From an uncultured Acidovorax sp. (GTDB lineage: Bacteria; Pseudomonadota; Gammaproteobacteria; Burkholderiales; Burkholderiaceae_C): a stretch of DNA of 64,000 bases. The translations under genes were made by a program, and so were the position numbers. Shown here piece after piece: positions 28,293-38,521 of this stretch (position 1 is the stretch's first letter; every line of letters begins with the position of its first letter). The DNA lies in assembly GCA_913774625.1 (NCBI GenBank), contig CAJYHL010000036.1:1-64000 (forward strand). The letters run 5' to 3'. The notes beneath the pieces were generated by a model that was not told the origin of the DNA, did no database searches, and saw only the letters and a program-made list of their open reading frames with translations.

Positions 28293-29309
28293 ATGACCAG
28301 CTCCTCAGATCCTTCCACGCCGCCGCCTTCGGCTCCGTCCGAAGCGCCCGACGAATTGCTGCTGCTGCGCCCGGTGGCCCATCTGGAGCGCAAGGCCGCC
28401 GCGCTGCTGGCCCTCACCCTGGCGCTGGTGGTGGGCGCGGCGCTTTACCTGATGTATGCGCGCGGCGTGTTCGAGCCCACCCAGCGCCTGGTGCTCATGG
28501 CCGACGATTCCGAAGGCGTGGCCGTGGGCATGGACATGACCTTCTCCGGCTTTCCCATCGGCCGGGTGCGCAGCATCGAGCTGGCGCCTGACGGCAACGT
28601 GCGCATCGCCATCGACGTGGCCCGGCGCGACGCGCACTGGCTGCGCCAGTCCAGCGTATTCACCCTGGTGCGCGGCATCGTGGGCGGCACCACCATCAAG
28701 GCCTACAGCGGCATCCTGACCGATCCGCCCCTGCCCGATGGCGCCGAGCGCCCCGTGCTGCGCGGCGACGCCACGGCCGAGATCCCGCAGCTCATGGCCT
28801 CCGCGCGAGAGCTGATGGGCAACCTGAGCGCCATGACGGCCGAAGGCTCGGCCCTGAACGGCACCGTGGGCAACCTGCGCACGCTGACCGAGCGCGTCAA
28901 CGCGCCCGGCGGCGCGCTCGGCGTGCTGATGGGCAGCGAGGCCGATGCGAAGAAGATCGCCGTCACGCTGGAGCGCACCAACCAGCTGCTGGCCCGCATC
29001 GACGGCATGGCCGCCAAGGCCGACCGCCAGGTGTTCGGCGCGGGCGGCGACCCGGGCCTGGTGCCCGAGGTGCGCGCCACCGTGGTTCAGCTGAACGGCC
29101 TGCTGGCCGACACGCGCCAGAGCCTGAAAAAGGTCGATGCCGTGCTGGCCGAGGCCCAGGCCGTGGGCGCCAACACCCGCGAAGCCACGGCCGACCTGGG
29201 CACGCTGCGCGCCGAGGTGGAGGCCAGCCTGCGCAAGGTCGAGGGCCTGGTGAACGACATCCAGCGCAAGTGGCCCTTCGCCCGCGACACCGAACTGAAA
29301 CTGCCATGA
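28293..29309 (+). CDS. MlaD-like MCE-domain lipid transport protein
   Basis: This is a 338-residue periplasmic protein anchored by one N-terminal helix (ALLALTLALVVGAALYLMYARGV). The MCE domain follows at ~62-155: QRLVLMADDSEGVAVGMDMTFSGFPIGRVRSIEL and GIVGGTTIKAYSG. The remaining half has long helical, coiled-coil segments with heptads (ERTNQLLARIDGMAAKAD and a C-terminal VEASLRKVEGLVNDI). It forms the ring or tube through which lipid passes, working with the upstream permease. Its stop overlaps the next start by four bases. Confidence 0.9.
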   Translation: MTSSSDPSTPPPSAPSEAPDELLLLRPVAHLERKAAALLALTLALVVGAALYLMYARGVFEPTQRLVLMADDSEGVAVGMDMTFSGFPIGRVRSIELAPDGNVRIAIDVARRDAHWLRQSSVFTLVRGIVGGTTIKAYSGILTDPPLPDGAERPVLRGDATAEIPQLMASARELMGNLSAMTAEGSALNGTVGNLRTLTERVNAPGGALGVLMGSEADAKKIAVTLERTNQLLARIDGMAAKADRQVFGAGGDPGLVPEVRATVVQLNGLLADTRQSLKKVDAVLAEAQAVGANTREATADLGTLRAEVEASLRKVEGLVNDIQRKWPFARDTELKLP

Positions 29310-29995
29310 AGCGACCGATCCGTCCGCTGCCTGCACTGATCCTGCTGTCCCTGTGCCTGTTGGCCGGCTGCGCCAGCCGCCCGCCCGAGCCCGGCTGGGC
29401 GCTGGACGCCCAAGCCGCCGCCGGCCGGGCCACCGAGGCCTATCTGTCGGGCGACACCCGCGTGGCCGATCTGGAATGGTCGCGCGCCCGCGCCGAGGTG
29501 GCCCGCACCGGCCGGCCCGATCTGCTGGCGCGGGTGGAACTGCTGCGCTGCGCGGCGCAGAAGGCGGCGCTGGACCTGCAGGCCTGCCCGGCCTTCGAGG
29601 CCCTGCGGCCCGATGCCGCGCCACCCGAGCGCGCCTATGCCGACTATCTGGCGGGCCGGCTGGCCCCGGCCGATGCCGCGCTGCTGCCGCCCGCCCAGCG
29701 GCAGGCCGCGTCCGCCGCCCAGGCCGGCGCAGGCGCTATCGCCATCGCGGGCATCGAAGACCCGCTGTCCAGGCTGGTGGCCGCCGCCGTGGCTGTTCAG
29801 GCCGGGCATGCCGACGATGCCCTGCTGGCGTCCGCGGCAGAGGCCGCATCGGCGCGTGGCTGGCGCCGTCCGCTGCTGGCCTGGCTGGGCCTGCGCGCCC
29901 GGCTGGCTGCCGAGCGTGGCGATGGGGCCGGCGCCGCCGCCCTGCAGCGCCGCATCGCGCTGGTGGAAAGCCAGGGTGCACCGCCCCGGCGCTGA
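29306..29995 (+). CDS. Lipoprotein in Mla-type operon, unknown role
   Basis: This is a 229-residue lipoprotein. A signal peptide ends in the lipobox LLAGC (Cys22). The rest is Ala/Arg-rich helix suggestive of TPR-like repeats (e.g. ATEAYLSGDTRVADLEWSRARAEVARTGRPDLLARVELL). It overlaps mlaD by ATGA, so it belongs to the same operon. A role as the outer-membrane or auxiliary lipoprotein of the transporter is an inference; it does not obviously match PqiC or VacJ. The operon ends here. Confidence 0.75.
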   Translation: MKRPIRPLPALILLSLCLLAGCASRPPEPGWALDAQAAAGRATEAYLSGDTRVADLEWSRARAEVARTGRPDLLARVELLRCAAQKAALDLQACPAFEALRPDAAPPERAYADYLAGRLAPADAALLPPAQRQAASAAQAGAGAIAIAGIEDPLSRLVAAAVAVQAGHADDALLASAAEAASARGWRRPLLAWLGLRARLAAERGDGAGAAALQRRIALVESQGAPPRR

Positions 29996-30018
29996 AGCAA
30001 GCCGCGGGCGCCGGACGC

Positions 30019-30046
30019 AAAAACGCCGCCCTGCAGGGGACGGCGT
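30019..30046 (-). terminator. Intrinsic terminator of the small minus-strand gene
   Basis: On the minus strand this reads as a hairpin with arms ACGCCG(T)CCC and GGGCGGCGT around CTGCA, followed by a run of five T. It lies 33 bases after the stop of the 62-residue membrane peptide gene. For the plus-strand lipoprotein gene it offers only a hairpin without a T run. Confidence 0.65.
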
Positions 30047-30078
30047 GTTCGCCTGAGCCTTGGATGCTGCCGTGCCGC

Positions 30079-30267
30079 TCAGTTCACCACGTCGGACGGC
30101 AGGATGGCGTCGAGATGGCTGGGCAGGCTGACCATCGAATCCGCCATCTGCGCCGTTTCTTCGGGCACCAGGGTCATCGCCGTGGCGGCAACGGCCAGCA
30201 GCACGGTCACGGCGAAGGCGGTGAGCGCGGTGAACGCGCGGAATCCGGAAGGAAGATGGCGTTTCAT
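30079..30267 (-). CDS. Small single-span membrane or exported protein
   Basis: This is a 62-residue peptide that I do not recognise. It has a basic start (MKRHLPSGFR), one hydrophobic segment (FTALTAFAVTVLLAVAATAMTLV) and a short acidic/polar tail (PEETAQMADSMVSLPSHL). It may be an exported peptide or a membrane anchor. A downstream intrinsic terminator on the same strand supports a real transcription unit. An upstream ATG at 30330 would add 21 residues that do not look coding. Confidence 0.55.
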   Translation of the reverse strand: MKRHLPSGFRAFTALTAFAVTVLLAVAATAMTLVPEETAQMADSMVSLPSHLDAILPSDVVN

Positions 30268-30500
30268 GGCGGTGTCCTGGTGGAAAGGCGGGGGCTCGGA
30301 TGCCCATGGGGCGGGGTGGAATGAGCCCATTAAACGCCTCGAAACGCCCGGAATTTGTCGGACAAACAGCCTGGGACACGTGCGTTGACCGCACTTACCT
30401 TTGATTGCATGAAGCCGGCAGATGTATACATTCCGCGGCCTTCGGCAACGCTTTTCCCGGCAGGTTGGCGACCGAAAGCCGGATGCTGCTGCGCGGCCCG
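30268..30500. other. 233-base gene-free stretch with 13-base palindrome
   Basis: No gene is visible. It holds the promoter region of the small membrane peptide (transcribed leftward). A perfect palindrome TTTGTC-G-GACAAA lies at 30354-30366, 87 bases upstream of that start codon, and could be an operator. The rest, toward the 3' end of the NAD(P)HX repair gene, shows no strong feature. Confidence 0.35.
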
Positions 30501-32042
30501 TCAGGGTGCCAGAGCCCTCGCCAGGGCCGATGCGGTCAGCGCCCGGCCTGCCGGCCAGGCATCGGCTGCGGCGCCATGCAGCCAGCAGGCCCGCAGCGCT
30601 GCCTCGAAGGCCGCCGCGGGCGTGTCTTGTGGCTGGCCGGCCAGCAGGGCGCCGAGCAGCCCCGCCAGCACGTCGCCCGTGCCGCCGGTGGCGAGCAGTC
30701 CGTTGCCGGTGGCGTTGATGCGCGGCAGTTGCCCCGGCGCCGCCACCACGCTGCCCGAGCCCTTGAGGACCACGGCGCAGCGGTAGCGCTTTGCCAGGGC
30801 GGTGGCGGCGGCCAGGCGGTCGGCCTGCACGCTGCGGGTATCGCAGCCCAGCAGGCGGGCGGCCTCCAGCGGATGGGGCGTGATCACGGTGGCGCCGCTG
30901 CCCTGGCGATCCGCCCGGCCGGCGAGCTGGTTCTGCAGGGCCGGGTCTTCTGCCACGGCATTGAGCGCATCGGCATCCAGCACCAGCCGCTGCGCATGCT
31001 GCAGCACCTGGGGCAGCACGGCACGCACGGCGAAACCGCCGCCGCAGCCGCAGACGGAGGTGACCTTATCGAGCGCCAGTGCATCGAAGCGGCGCAGCAT
31101 GCATTCGGGCTGCAGCAGGTCGGCCTGCAGGACTCCGCTGTCCAGCAGGCTGAGCATCACGCGGCCGGCGCCGCCGTGCAGCGCGGCCGAGGCGGCCAGC
31201 AGCGCCGCGCCGGTCATGCCCATGCCGCGCGCGGCCAGGCCTTCGCCGCCCACCACGGCGACGTCGCCATGGCTGCCCTTGTGGCTGGCGTGCGCGCGCG
31301 GAGTACTGGCAGGCGGTGCCGACAGCAGCGCGATGGGGGCTTCGTCCGCCGCCGGCACGTCCAGGTCGTCGAACCAGACCGTGCCGGCCTCGTCGCGGCC
31401 CAGGGCGGTGAACAGCCCGGCGTGCAGCGTCAGCAGCGACAGCGTGCAGCGCGGCGAACGCGGTGGCGCAGCAGGCTCTGCGGCATCCGGCTCCAGGCCG
31501 GACGCGAACTGGCCGGTGTCCGCGACCAGGCCCGAAGGCAGGTCCACGCACAGCACGGGCGCCGCCGTGGCGCGCAGCCGGCCCAGCGCGCGCAGCAGGG
31601 CGCCCTGGTGTACGCGGCCCGGGCGATCGGCCGACAGGCCTATGCCCAGCAGCGCGTCGATGCAGAGATCCTGCGGCCCGAGCTGCGCCGGGGCGTCGTC
31701 CGAAAACTCCACTCCGGCCGCGCAGGCGCGCCGCCAGGACGCCAGTGCATCCGCCGGGGCAGCATCGGGACTGCCCAGCCAGGTCGCCACCACCCGCCGG
31801 CCGGCCTGGCGCAGCAGGGCCGCGGCTTCCAGTCCGTCGCCGCCGTTGTTGCCGGGCCCGCAGGCCACCCAGATGGTGTCGGCATGGGGCGCCAGGGCCT
31901 GGGCCAGCTGAGCGACGGCACGGCCCGCCCGCTGCATGAGGGTGTGGGCCGGCCAGCGCGCGAGCGCCGTGGCTTCCAGCAGGCGGGTGGCGGCCGTGCC
32001 GTGCAGGGGATGGGGGCGGTCGAAGGCGAGGCGCTGGAGCAT
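30501..32042 (-). CDS. nnrD: Bifunctional NAD(P)HX epimerase/dehydratase
   Basis: This is a 513-residue repair enzyme that restores hydrated NADH and NADPH. The N-terminal ~230 residues are the epimerase (YjeF_N) with WVACGPGNNGGDGLEAAALLRQAG, ALLGIGLSADRPG and CVDLPSGLVADTG. The C-terminal ~280 residues are the ADP/ATP-dependent dehydratase (ribokinase-like) with GKGSHGDVAVVGG-like HKGSHGDVAVVGGEG, VITPHPLEAARLLG and NGLLATGGTGDVLAGLLGALLAGQ, where GTGD holds the catalytic Asp. The start at 32042 is the first ATG that gives the full epimerase domain. It follows the DadA-like gene by 53 bases. Confidence 0.92.
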   Translation of the reverse strand: MLQRLAFDRPHPLHGTAATRLLEATALARWPAHTLMQRAGRAVAQLAQALAPHADTIWVACGPGNNGGDGLEAAALLRQAGRRVVATWLGSPDAAPADALASWRRACAAGVEFSDDAPAQLGPQDLCIDALLGIGLSADRPGRVHQGALLRALGRLRATAAPVLCVDLPSGLVADTGQFASGLEPDAAEPAAPPRSPRCTLSLLTLHAGLFTALGRDEAGTVWFDDLDVPAADEAPIALLSAPPASTPRAHASHKGSHGDVAVVGGEGLAARGMGMTGAALLAASAALHGGAGRVMLSLLDSGVLQADLLQPECMLRRFDALALDKVTSVCGCGGGFAVRAVLPQVLQHAQRLVLDADALNAVAEDPALQNQLAGRADRQGSGATVITPHPLEAARLLGCDTRSVQADRLAAATALAKRYRCAVVLKGSGSVVAAPGQLPRINATGNGLLATGGTGDVLAGLLGALLAGQPQDTPAAAFEAALRACWLHGAAADAWPAGRALTASALARALAP

Positions 32043-32095
32043 GCGCGCATTGTGGCGCGCGGCCCGCCGGGCGAGCGCTGAGCGTGTTCGTGCAG

Positions 32096-33349
32096 TCAGA
32101 AGCGCCGCAGCGCCAGCGCCTGCACGTCGATGGCCGGCGCACGCTGGGCCAGCAGGTCGGCCAGCACGCGCGCGCTGCCGCAGGCCTGGGCCCAGCCGGC
32201 CGCGCCGTGGCCGGCGTTCACCCACACGCCCGGCACGCCGCTGGCGCCCAGCACGGGCGCGCCGTCGGGCAGGGTGGGGCGGGCGCCGCGCCAGACCTGT
32301 ACCTGGGGCGAGGACAGCTGCGTGCCGCCCGGGAACCAGCCCGAGAGCGTGTGATAGAGCTGCTGCAGCGTGGCGTCGTGGTGCGTCGCACCTCCGGGGC
32401 CCAGTTCGGCGCCGCCGGACACGCGGATGCGCTGCCCCTGCCGCGTGATGGTGATGCGGTGCTGCGGGTCGATCACCGCGCCCTGCGGCGCATGGCATTC
32501 GTCGCGCAGCGGCGCGCTGATCGAATAGCCGTGCAGCGCCGCCATGGGCAGGGGCAGGCCCAGCGGCTGCAGCAGCCGGGCGCTGGCCGTGCCCGCGCAC
32601 ACCACGACGGCATCGAAGCGGCGCGGCTCGCCCGCGGAGGCGCCCGCCATCCGCAGCCCGACGGGGGCGTGCGTGATGGCCTGCACCTGCGACTGGAACT
32701 GGAAGCGCGCCCCGCGTTCCTGCGCCGCGTGGCGCAGCATCTGGGCGAAGAGGCGGCAGTTGCCCGCTTCGCCGTCCCTGGCGTGGAGGGCGCCTGCCAG
32801 CGGCACTTCGGCGCTGAGGCCGGGCTCGATCAGGCGGGCGGTATCGGCGTCCACCAGGTCCACCGCAACGCCCGCGTCGCGCAGCACCTGCACGGCCGGC
32901 TGCATCAGGGTATCGACCTCCTGCTCGCTGCGCAGCAGCACCAGGGTGCCGCGGCTGCTCTCTGCGTCCAGCTCCATGTCGGCCGCGATCTGGCGCGTGC
33001 GTTCCAGGCTGTACTGGCCCAGGCGGGCCAGCGTGGCCAGCCGGGAGGGCGCGCCGGCCGATCGCCCGGCCTGCCGCCAGCGCCAGAGCCATCCCAGCCC
33101 GGCGCGGCCTGCGCCCGCCAGCCGCAGCGTGGGCTGCGATCCCCAGATCTGGCGGTAGAGCGGCCCGCCCATGCCGGGCGTGGCCCAGGGGATGAGCAGG
33201 GAGGGCGCCAGCACGCCGGGTATGGCGAAGCTGGATTCCTCCGCTGCGGCGCTGCGCTGTTCGAAAACGGTGACGGAATGGCCGTCGCGGGCCAGTTCAA
33301 GGGCGGTGGCGGTGCCGACGATGCCGGCTCCGACGATGGCGATCTGCAT
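32096..33349 (-). CDS. DadA-like FAD-dependent amino acid dehydrogenase
   Basis: This is a 417-residue flavoenzyme of the D-amino acid dehydrogenase/glycine oxidase group, probably membrane-associated and feeding electrons to the respiratory chain. It opens with the FAD fold QIAIVGAGIVGTATALELARDGHSVTVFEQ, then the DadA-like SSFAIPGVLAPSLLIPWATPGM. Late motifs are WRGARPTLPDGAPVLGASGVPGVWVNAGHGAAGWAQACGSARVLADLL. The likely job is deamination of D-amino acids; the exact amino acid is not clear. It is divergent from the rpsB operon, with 290 bases between. Confidence 0.85.
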   Translation of the reverse strand: MQIAIVGAGIVGTATALELARDGHSVTVFEQRSAAAEESSFAIPGVLAPSLLIPWATPGMGGPLYRQIWGSQPTLRLAGAGRAGLGWLWRWRQAGRSAGAPSRLATLARLGQYSLERTRQIAADMELDAESSRGTLVLLRSEQEVDTLMQPAVQVLRDAGVAVDLVDADTARLIEPGLSAEVPLAGALHARDGEAGNCRLFAQMLRHAAQERGARFQFQSQVQAITHAPVGLRMAGASAGEPRRFDAVVVCAGTASARLLQPLGLPLPMAALHGYSISAPLRDECHAPQGAVIDPQHRITITRQGQRIRVSGGAELGPGGATHHDATLQQLYHTLSGWFPGGTQLSSPQVQVWRGARPTLPDGAPVLGASGVPGVWVNAGHGAAGWAQACGSARVLADLLAQRAPAIDVQALALRRF

Positions 33350-33464
33350 GGGAGGGATTATCCGCCTGCGCCGCCTGTCGATGGGCGCCTGCAGCTATTG
33401 TTTTGGTAGTGGAGCCGGAAGAGGGAGGGCGCCGGCCGGCGGCAGATGGTGCCTGCCGCTGTGC

Positions 33465-33639
33465 TAGAATCCCTGGGTTTTGCTGATGACTGCAGGCCGA
33501 TCGGGCCATGCGGCATGAGGCAAGACAAATCGCAAACCAGCCCTCCCAAGGTGTCGCGCCTCATTGCCATGAACGAATGCATGGCGGCGGCCGCGAATGT
33601 CGGGGCTGGATTTTAGACCCAACCTTCTGGAGTATTCCT
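33465..33639 (+). promoter_or_regulatory. rpsB promoter and long 5' leader
   Basis: An extended -10 element TGCTAGAAT (TAGAAT at 33465-33470) lacks a good -35. A start near 33477 would give a leader of about 160 bases before rpsB. In E. coli, ribosomal protein S2 represses rpsB-tsf through its own leader. A leader of this length fits such control here, but I could not fold it. The start codon is preceded by CTGGAG at an acceptable distance. Confidence 0.5.
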
Positions 33640-34392
33640 ATGTCCGTCACCATGCGCGAAATGCTGGAAGCCGGTGTCCACTTCGGCCACCAAACCCGCT
33701 TCTGGAACCCCAAGATGGCTCCGTACATCTTCGGCCATCGCAACAAGATCCACATCATCAACCTGGAAAAGTCGCTGCCGATGTTCCAGGAGGCGCAGAA
33801 GTTCGCCAAGCAGCTGGCTGCCAACCGCGGCACCATCCTGATGGTCGGCACGAAGCGCCAGGCCCGCGAGCTGGTGGCTGCCGAAGCCCAGCGCGCCGGC
33901 GTGCCCTACGTCGACCAGCGCTGGCTGGGCGGCATGCTGACCAACTTCAAGACCGTCAAGACCTCCATCAAGCGCCTGAAGGACATGAAGGCCCAGCTCG
34001 AAGGCGGCCTCGACAGCCTGAGCAAGAAGGAACAGCTGACCTTCACCCGCGAGATCGAGAAGCTCGAGCGCGACATCGGCGGCATCCAGGACATGACCGC
34101 TCTGCCCGACGCCATCTTCATCATCGACGTGGGCTTCCACAAGATCGCCGTCGCCGAAGCCAAGAAGCTGGGCATCCCCCTGATCGGCGTGGTGGACTCC
34201 AACCACTCGCCCGAAGGCATCGACTACGTGATCCCCGGTAACGACGACTCGGCCAAGGCCGTGACGCTGTACGCCCGCGGCATCGCCGACGCCATCATCG
34301 AAGGCCGTGCCAACGCCGTGAACGACGTGGTCAAGGCCGTGGCCAAGGAAGGCTCGGACGAATTCGTGGAAGTGGAAGAAACCGCTGCCTGA
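33640..34392 (+). CDS. rpsB: 30S ribosomal protein S2
   Basis: This is a 250-residue protein of the small ribosomal subunit. It has the full family pattern: [22 protein letters not shown] and [19 protein letters not shown] at the N-terminus, [46 protein letters not shown] and [25 protein letters not shown]. The ATG at 33640 fits the conserved N-terminus; an upstream open frame is leader sequence. It heads the rpsB-tsf-pyrH-frr operon, with a hairpin behind it. Confidence 0.98.
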   Translation: MSVTMREMLEAGVHFGHQTRFWNPKMAPYIFGHRNKIHIINLEKSLPMFQEAQKFAKQLAANRGTILMVGTKRQARELVAAEAQRAGVPYVDQRWLGGMLTNFKTVKTSIKRLKDMKAQLEGGLDSLSKKEQLTFTREIEKLERDIGGIQDMTALPDAIFIIDVGFHKIAVAEAKKLGIPLIGVVDSNHSPEGIDYVIPGNDDSAKAVTLYARGIADAIIEGRANAVNDVVKAVAKEGSDEFVEVEETAA

Positions 34393-34427
34393 AGTCCCGG
34401 CCGCGCGACGTCGTCGCGAATGAAAGC

Positions 34428-34454
34428 GGGGCTTCTGTGAGCCCCCTTTTTTTT
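34428..34454 (+). terminator. Terminator or attenuator between rpsB and tsf
   Basis: A hairpin with 6-base arms GGGGCT and AGCCCC around TCTGTG is followed by a run of eight T. It has the form of an intrinsic terminator, 35 bases after rpsB and 44 bases before tsf. Partial read-through would set a lower transcript level for tsf than for rpsB. Confidence 0.85.
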
Positions 34455-34498
34455 AGCCTTTTAGTCTGTAACGAACCGAACCCAACTGGAGAGAATCG

Positions 34499-35425
34499 AT
34501 GGCTGCAATTACCGCAAGCATGGTCGCTGAACTGCGCGCGAAGACCGATGCCCCGATGATGGAATGCAAGAAGGCCCTGACGGAAGCCGACGGCGACCTG
34601 GCCAAGGCCGAAGAGCTGCTGCGCGTCAAGCTGGGCACCAAGGCTGGCAAGGCCGCCGCCCGCATCACCGCTGAAGGCGTGGTCGCCAGCTTCATCGAAG
34701 GCACGACCGGCGGCCTGATCGAAGTCAACAGCGAAACCGACTTCGTCAGCAAGAACGACAGCTTCATCGGCCTGGCCAAGGCTGCTGCCGAACTGATCGC
34801 CAAGCACAACCCCGCCGACGTGGAAGCCCTGGGCGCGCTGCCCTACAGCCAGGACGGCTTCGGCCCCACGCTGGAAGAAGTGCGCAAGGGCCTGATCGGC
34901 AAGATCGGCGAGAACATGTCCTTCCGCCGCTTCAAGCACTTCTCCGGCTCCAAGCTGGCTTCCTACCTGCACGGCACGCGCATCGGCGTGGTGGTCGAGT
35001 TCGAAGGCGACGAAGCCGCCGCCAAGGACGTGGCCATGCACATCGCCGCCATGAAGCCCGTGGCCCTGACCAGCGCCGACGTGCCCGCCGAGCTGATCGC
35101 CAAGGAACGCGCCGTCGCCGAAGGCAAGGCCGACGAAGCCAACAAGGAACTGGTCGCTGCCGGCAAGCCCGCGCAAAGCGCTGAAATCACCGCCAAGCGC
35201 ATCGACGGCGCCGTGCAGAAGTACCTGAAGGAAGTCTCGCTGGCCGACCAGGTCTTCGTGAAGGCCGCCGACGGCAAGCAGACCGTTGCCCAGATGCTCA
35301 AGGCTGCCAACACCACCGTGAAGGGCTTCACCCTGTACGTCGTGGGCGAAGGCATCGAGAAGAAGGTGGACGACTTCGCGGCCGAAGTGGCCGCCCAGGT
35401 CGCCGCCGCCAAGTCCGCCGCCTGA
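34499..35425 (+). CDS. tsf: Translation elongation factor Ts
   Basis: This is a 308-residue guanine-nucleotide exchange factor that recycles EF-Tu. The N-terminal UBA-like domain reads [43 protein letters not shown]; the core has [20 protein letters not shown] with the TDFV exchange motif, [27 protein letters not shown], and [21 protein letters not shown] near the C-terminus. The length is slightly above the E. coli protein (283). The start is preceded by GGAGAG. It is partly insulated from rpsB by the hairpin at 34428. Confidence 0.98.
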   Translation: MAAITASMVAELRAKTDAPMMECKKALTEADGDLAKAEELLRVKLGTKAGKAAARITAEGVVASFIEGTTGGLIEVNSETDFVSKNDSFIGLAKAAAELIAKHNPADVEALGALPYSQDGFGPTLEEVRKGLIGKIGENMSFRRFKHFSGSKLASYLHGTRIGVVVEFEGDEAAAKDVAMHIAAMKPVALTSADVPAELIAKERAVAEGKADEANKELVAAGKPAQSAEITAKRIDGAVQKYLKEVSLADQVFVKAADGKQTVAQMLKAANTTVKGFTLYVVGEGIEKKVDDFAAEVAAQVAAAKSAA

Positions 35426-35483
35426 TCGGCGTTCCGGTTCCAATCCCTTTCAGAAACCCGCATTGCCTCACGGAGAAACTCCC

Positions 35484-36206
35484 ATGACCCTCGCCGCTCC
35501 AGCCCATAAGCGCATTCTGCTCAAGTTGTCTGGAGAGGCCCTCATGGGTGATGACGCGTTCGGCATCAACCGCGCCACCATCGTCCGCATGGTCGAGGAG
35601 ATCGCCGAGGTCACCCGCCTGGGCGTGGAGGTGGCCGTGGTGATCGGCGGGGGCAACATCTTCCGCGGCGTGGCCGGCGGCTCGGTCGGCATGGACCGGG
35701 CCACCGCCGACTACATGGGCATGCTGGCCACGGTCATGAATGCCCTGGCGCTGGCCGATGCCATGGACAAGCAGGGCCTCACGGCCCGCGTGATGTCCGC
35801 CATCGGCATCGAGCAGGTGGTCGAGCCCTACGTGCGTCCCAAGGCGCTGCAGTATCTGGAAGAGGGCAAGGTGGTGGTGTTCGCCGCCGGAACCGGCAAC
35901 CCCTTCTTCACCACCGATACGGCCGCCGCGCTGCGCGGCGCCGAGATCGGTGCGGAAGTCGTGCTCAAGGCGACCAAGGTGGATGGCGTCTATACGGCCG
36001 ACCCGATGAAGGACCCGTCCGCGACGCGCTACACCCAGCTGTCGTTCGACGAAGCCATGTCCCGCAACCTGGGCATTCTGGATGCGACGGCTTTCGCGCT
36101 GTGCCGCGACCAGAAGCTGCCCATCCGCGTCTTCTCCATCGTCAAGCACGGCGCACTCAAGCGCGTCGTCATGGGTGAAGACGAAGGCACGCTGGTGTAC
36201 GCTTGA
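35484..36206 (+). CDS. pyrH: Uridylate kinase (UMP kinase)
   Basis: This 240-residue enzyme phosphorylates UMP to UDP, the first step toward UTP and CTP; it is usually regulated by GTP and UTP. Family motifs are [40 protein letters not shown], and [48 protein letters not shown]. The ATG at 35484 has GGAG ten bases upstream; an earlier alternative start codon (35463) is not needed. It is 58 bases after tsf in the conserved operon. Confidence 0.98.
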   Translation: MTLAAPAHKRILLKLSGEALMGDDAFGINRATIVRMVEEIAEVTRLGVEVAVVIGGGNIFRGVAGGSVGMDRATADYMGMLATVMNALALADAMDKQGLTARVMSAIGIEQVVEPYVRPKALQYLEEGKVVVFAAGTGNPFFTTDTAAALRGAEIGAEVVLKATKVDGVYTADPMKDPSATRYTQLSFDEAMSRNLGILDATAFALCRDQKLPIRVFSIVKHGALKRVVMGEDEGTLVYA

Positions 36207-36257
36207 AGAACGGGCTTAGCACCCTTTGGGGTGCGGGCCCATGCCAAGGAACACAAC

Positions 36258-36818
36258 ATGACCATCGCCGACATCAAGAAGAACGCAGAAGCCAAGATGG
36301 ACCAGTCCATCGCGGCCTTCAAGAACAATCTGTCCAAGATCCGCACCGGCCGCGCCAACCCCGCGCTGCTCGATTCGGTGCAGGTCGAGTACTACGGCTC
36401 TTTCGTACCGCTGTCCCAGGTGGCCAACGTCTCGCTCATCGATTCGCGCACCATCAGCGTGCAGCCCTGGGAAAAGGGCATGGGCGCGAAGATCGAGAAG
36501 GCCATCCGCGAAAGCGACCTGGGCCTGAATCCCGCGTCCATGGGCGATCTGATCCGCGTGCCCATGCCGCCCATGAGCGAAGAGCGCCGCAAGGAAATGA
36601 CCAAGCTGGTGCGCAACGAAGGCGAAGGCGCCAAGGTGGCCGTGCGCAACCTGCGCCGCGACGCCAACGAAGGCGTGAAGAAGCTCGTCAAGGACAAGCT
36701 GGCTTCGGAAGACGAGCAGAAGCGCTCCGAAACCGAGATCCAGAAGGTCACGGACAAGCACATCGCCGAGATCGATTCCCTGGTGGCCGCCAAGGAACAG
36801 GAAATCATGGCGGTCTGA
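36258..36818 (+). CDS. frr: Ribosome recycling factor
   Basis: This is a 186-residue factor that, with EF-G, splits the post-termination ribosome. The typical three-helix-bundle pattern is present: [59 protein letters not shown], then [28 protein letters not shown] and [20 protein letters not shown]. Length matches the family (185). The ATG at 36258 has AAGGA eight bases upstream. The uppS gene follows after 13 bases. Confidence 0.98.
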   Translation: MTIADIKKNAEAKMDQSIAAFKNNLSKIRTGRANPALLDSVQVEYYGSFVPLSQVANVSLIDSRTISVQPWEKGMGAKIEKAIRESDLGLNPASMGDLIRVPMPPMSEERRKEMTKLVRNEGEGAKVAVRNLRRDANEGVKKLVKDKLASEDEQKRSETEIQKVTDKHIAEIDSLVAAKEQEIMAV

Positions 36819-36831
36819 AGCCGCCGCGTCG

Positions 36832-37611
<780 letters not shown>

Positions 37612-37666
37612 GCCTCGCGGCGCGCTCCCCGCATCCATCCACCATCCCATCTTCAAGGGGCGTTCC

Positions 37667-38521
37667 ATGCTCAAACAGCGTGTCATCACGGCCCTGGTGC
37701 TGCTGGCCATCCTGCTGCCGGCCCTGTTCTATCCTTCTCCCGTTCCGTTCACCATCGTCGTGCTGGCGCTGATGGCGGCCGGCGCCTGGGAATGGGCGCG
37801 CCTGAACGGCATCCACGGCGCCGGCGCCGTGGCGGTGGGCGCCGCCTGCGTCGCGATGTGCGGACTGACCTGGGCGCTGGGCGGGCTGGCGCAGCCGCTG
37901 TCCTGGCTCTGGGCCATCGGCGGCGCTGCCTGGGTGCTGGGCTCCGCCTGGCTGCTGCATGCCGGCGTGCCCGGCTGGCCGCGCGTGCCACGCGCAGTGC
38001 GGCTCGCAGGCGGCCTGCTGGCGCTGTGGATGGCCTGGGTGGCGGTGGTGCAGGCCCGCATGGCCGGCATCAACTTCCTGCTGTCCATCCTGGTGCTGGT
38101 CTGGGTGGCGGACATCTTCGCCTACTTCGCCGGCCGCACCTTCGGCCTGCGCTTCACGCGCCGCAAGCTCGCGCCCGCCATCAGTCCCGGCAAGAGCTGG
38201 GAGGGTGCCTGGGGCGGCATGGCGGGCGTGCTGGTGCTGGCCTGCGCCTGGGTGGCGGCCGATGCGCACTTCCAGGCGGCCGTGCCCAGCCTCTACACGC
38301 GCCTGGCGGCTTCCGGCTGGTGGCTGCTGCTGATCGGCTCCCTGTTCATGGCGACCATGAGCGTGGTGGGCGACCTGGTGGAGTCGCTCATCAAGCGCAG
38401 CGCCGGGGTCAAGGACAGCAGCGCCTTGCTGCCGGGCCACGGCGGCGTGCTCGATCGCGTGGATGCGCTGCTGCCCACGCTGCCGCTGGCCATGATGCTT
38501 TCTCACTTCGCTCTCGCATGA
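37667..38521 (+). CDS. cdsA: Phosphatidate cytidylyltransferase
   Basis: This is a 284-residue inner-membrane enzyme that makes CDP-diacylglycerol from phosphatidate and CTP, the branch point of phospholipid synthesis. There are about eight hydrophobic helices. The family signature near the C-terminus is SLIKRSAGVKDSSALLPGHGGVLDRVD, preceded by WVADIFAYFAGRTFG and SPGKSWEGAWGG. The ATG at 37667 fits the conserved start (MLKQRVITAL). The stop overlaps the dxr start by four bases (ATGA). Confidence 0.96.
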   Translation: MLKQRVITALVLLAILLPALFYPSPVPFTIVVLALMAAGAWEWARLNGIHGAGAVAVGAACVAMCGLTWALGGLAQPLSWLWAIGGAAWVLGSAWLLHAGVPGWPRVPRAVRLAGGLLALWMAWVAVVQARMAGINFLLSILVLVWVADIFAYFAGRTFGLRFTRRKLAPAISPGKSWEGAWGGMAGVLVLACAWVAADAHFQAAVPSLYTRLAASGWWLLLIGSLFMATMSVVGDLVESLIKRSAGVKDSSALLPGHGGVLDRVDALLPTLPLAMMLSHFALA

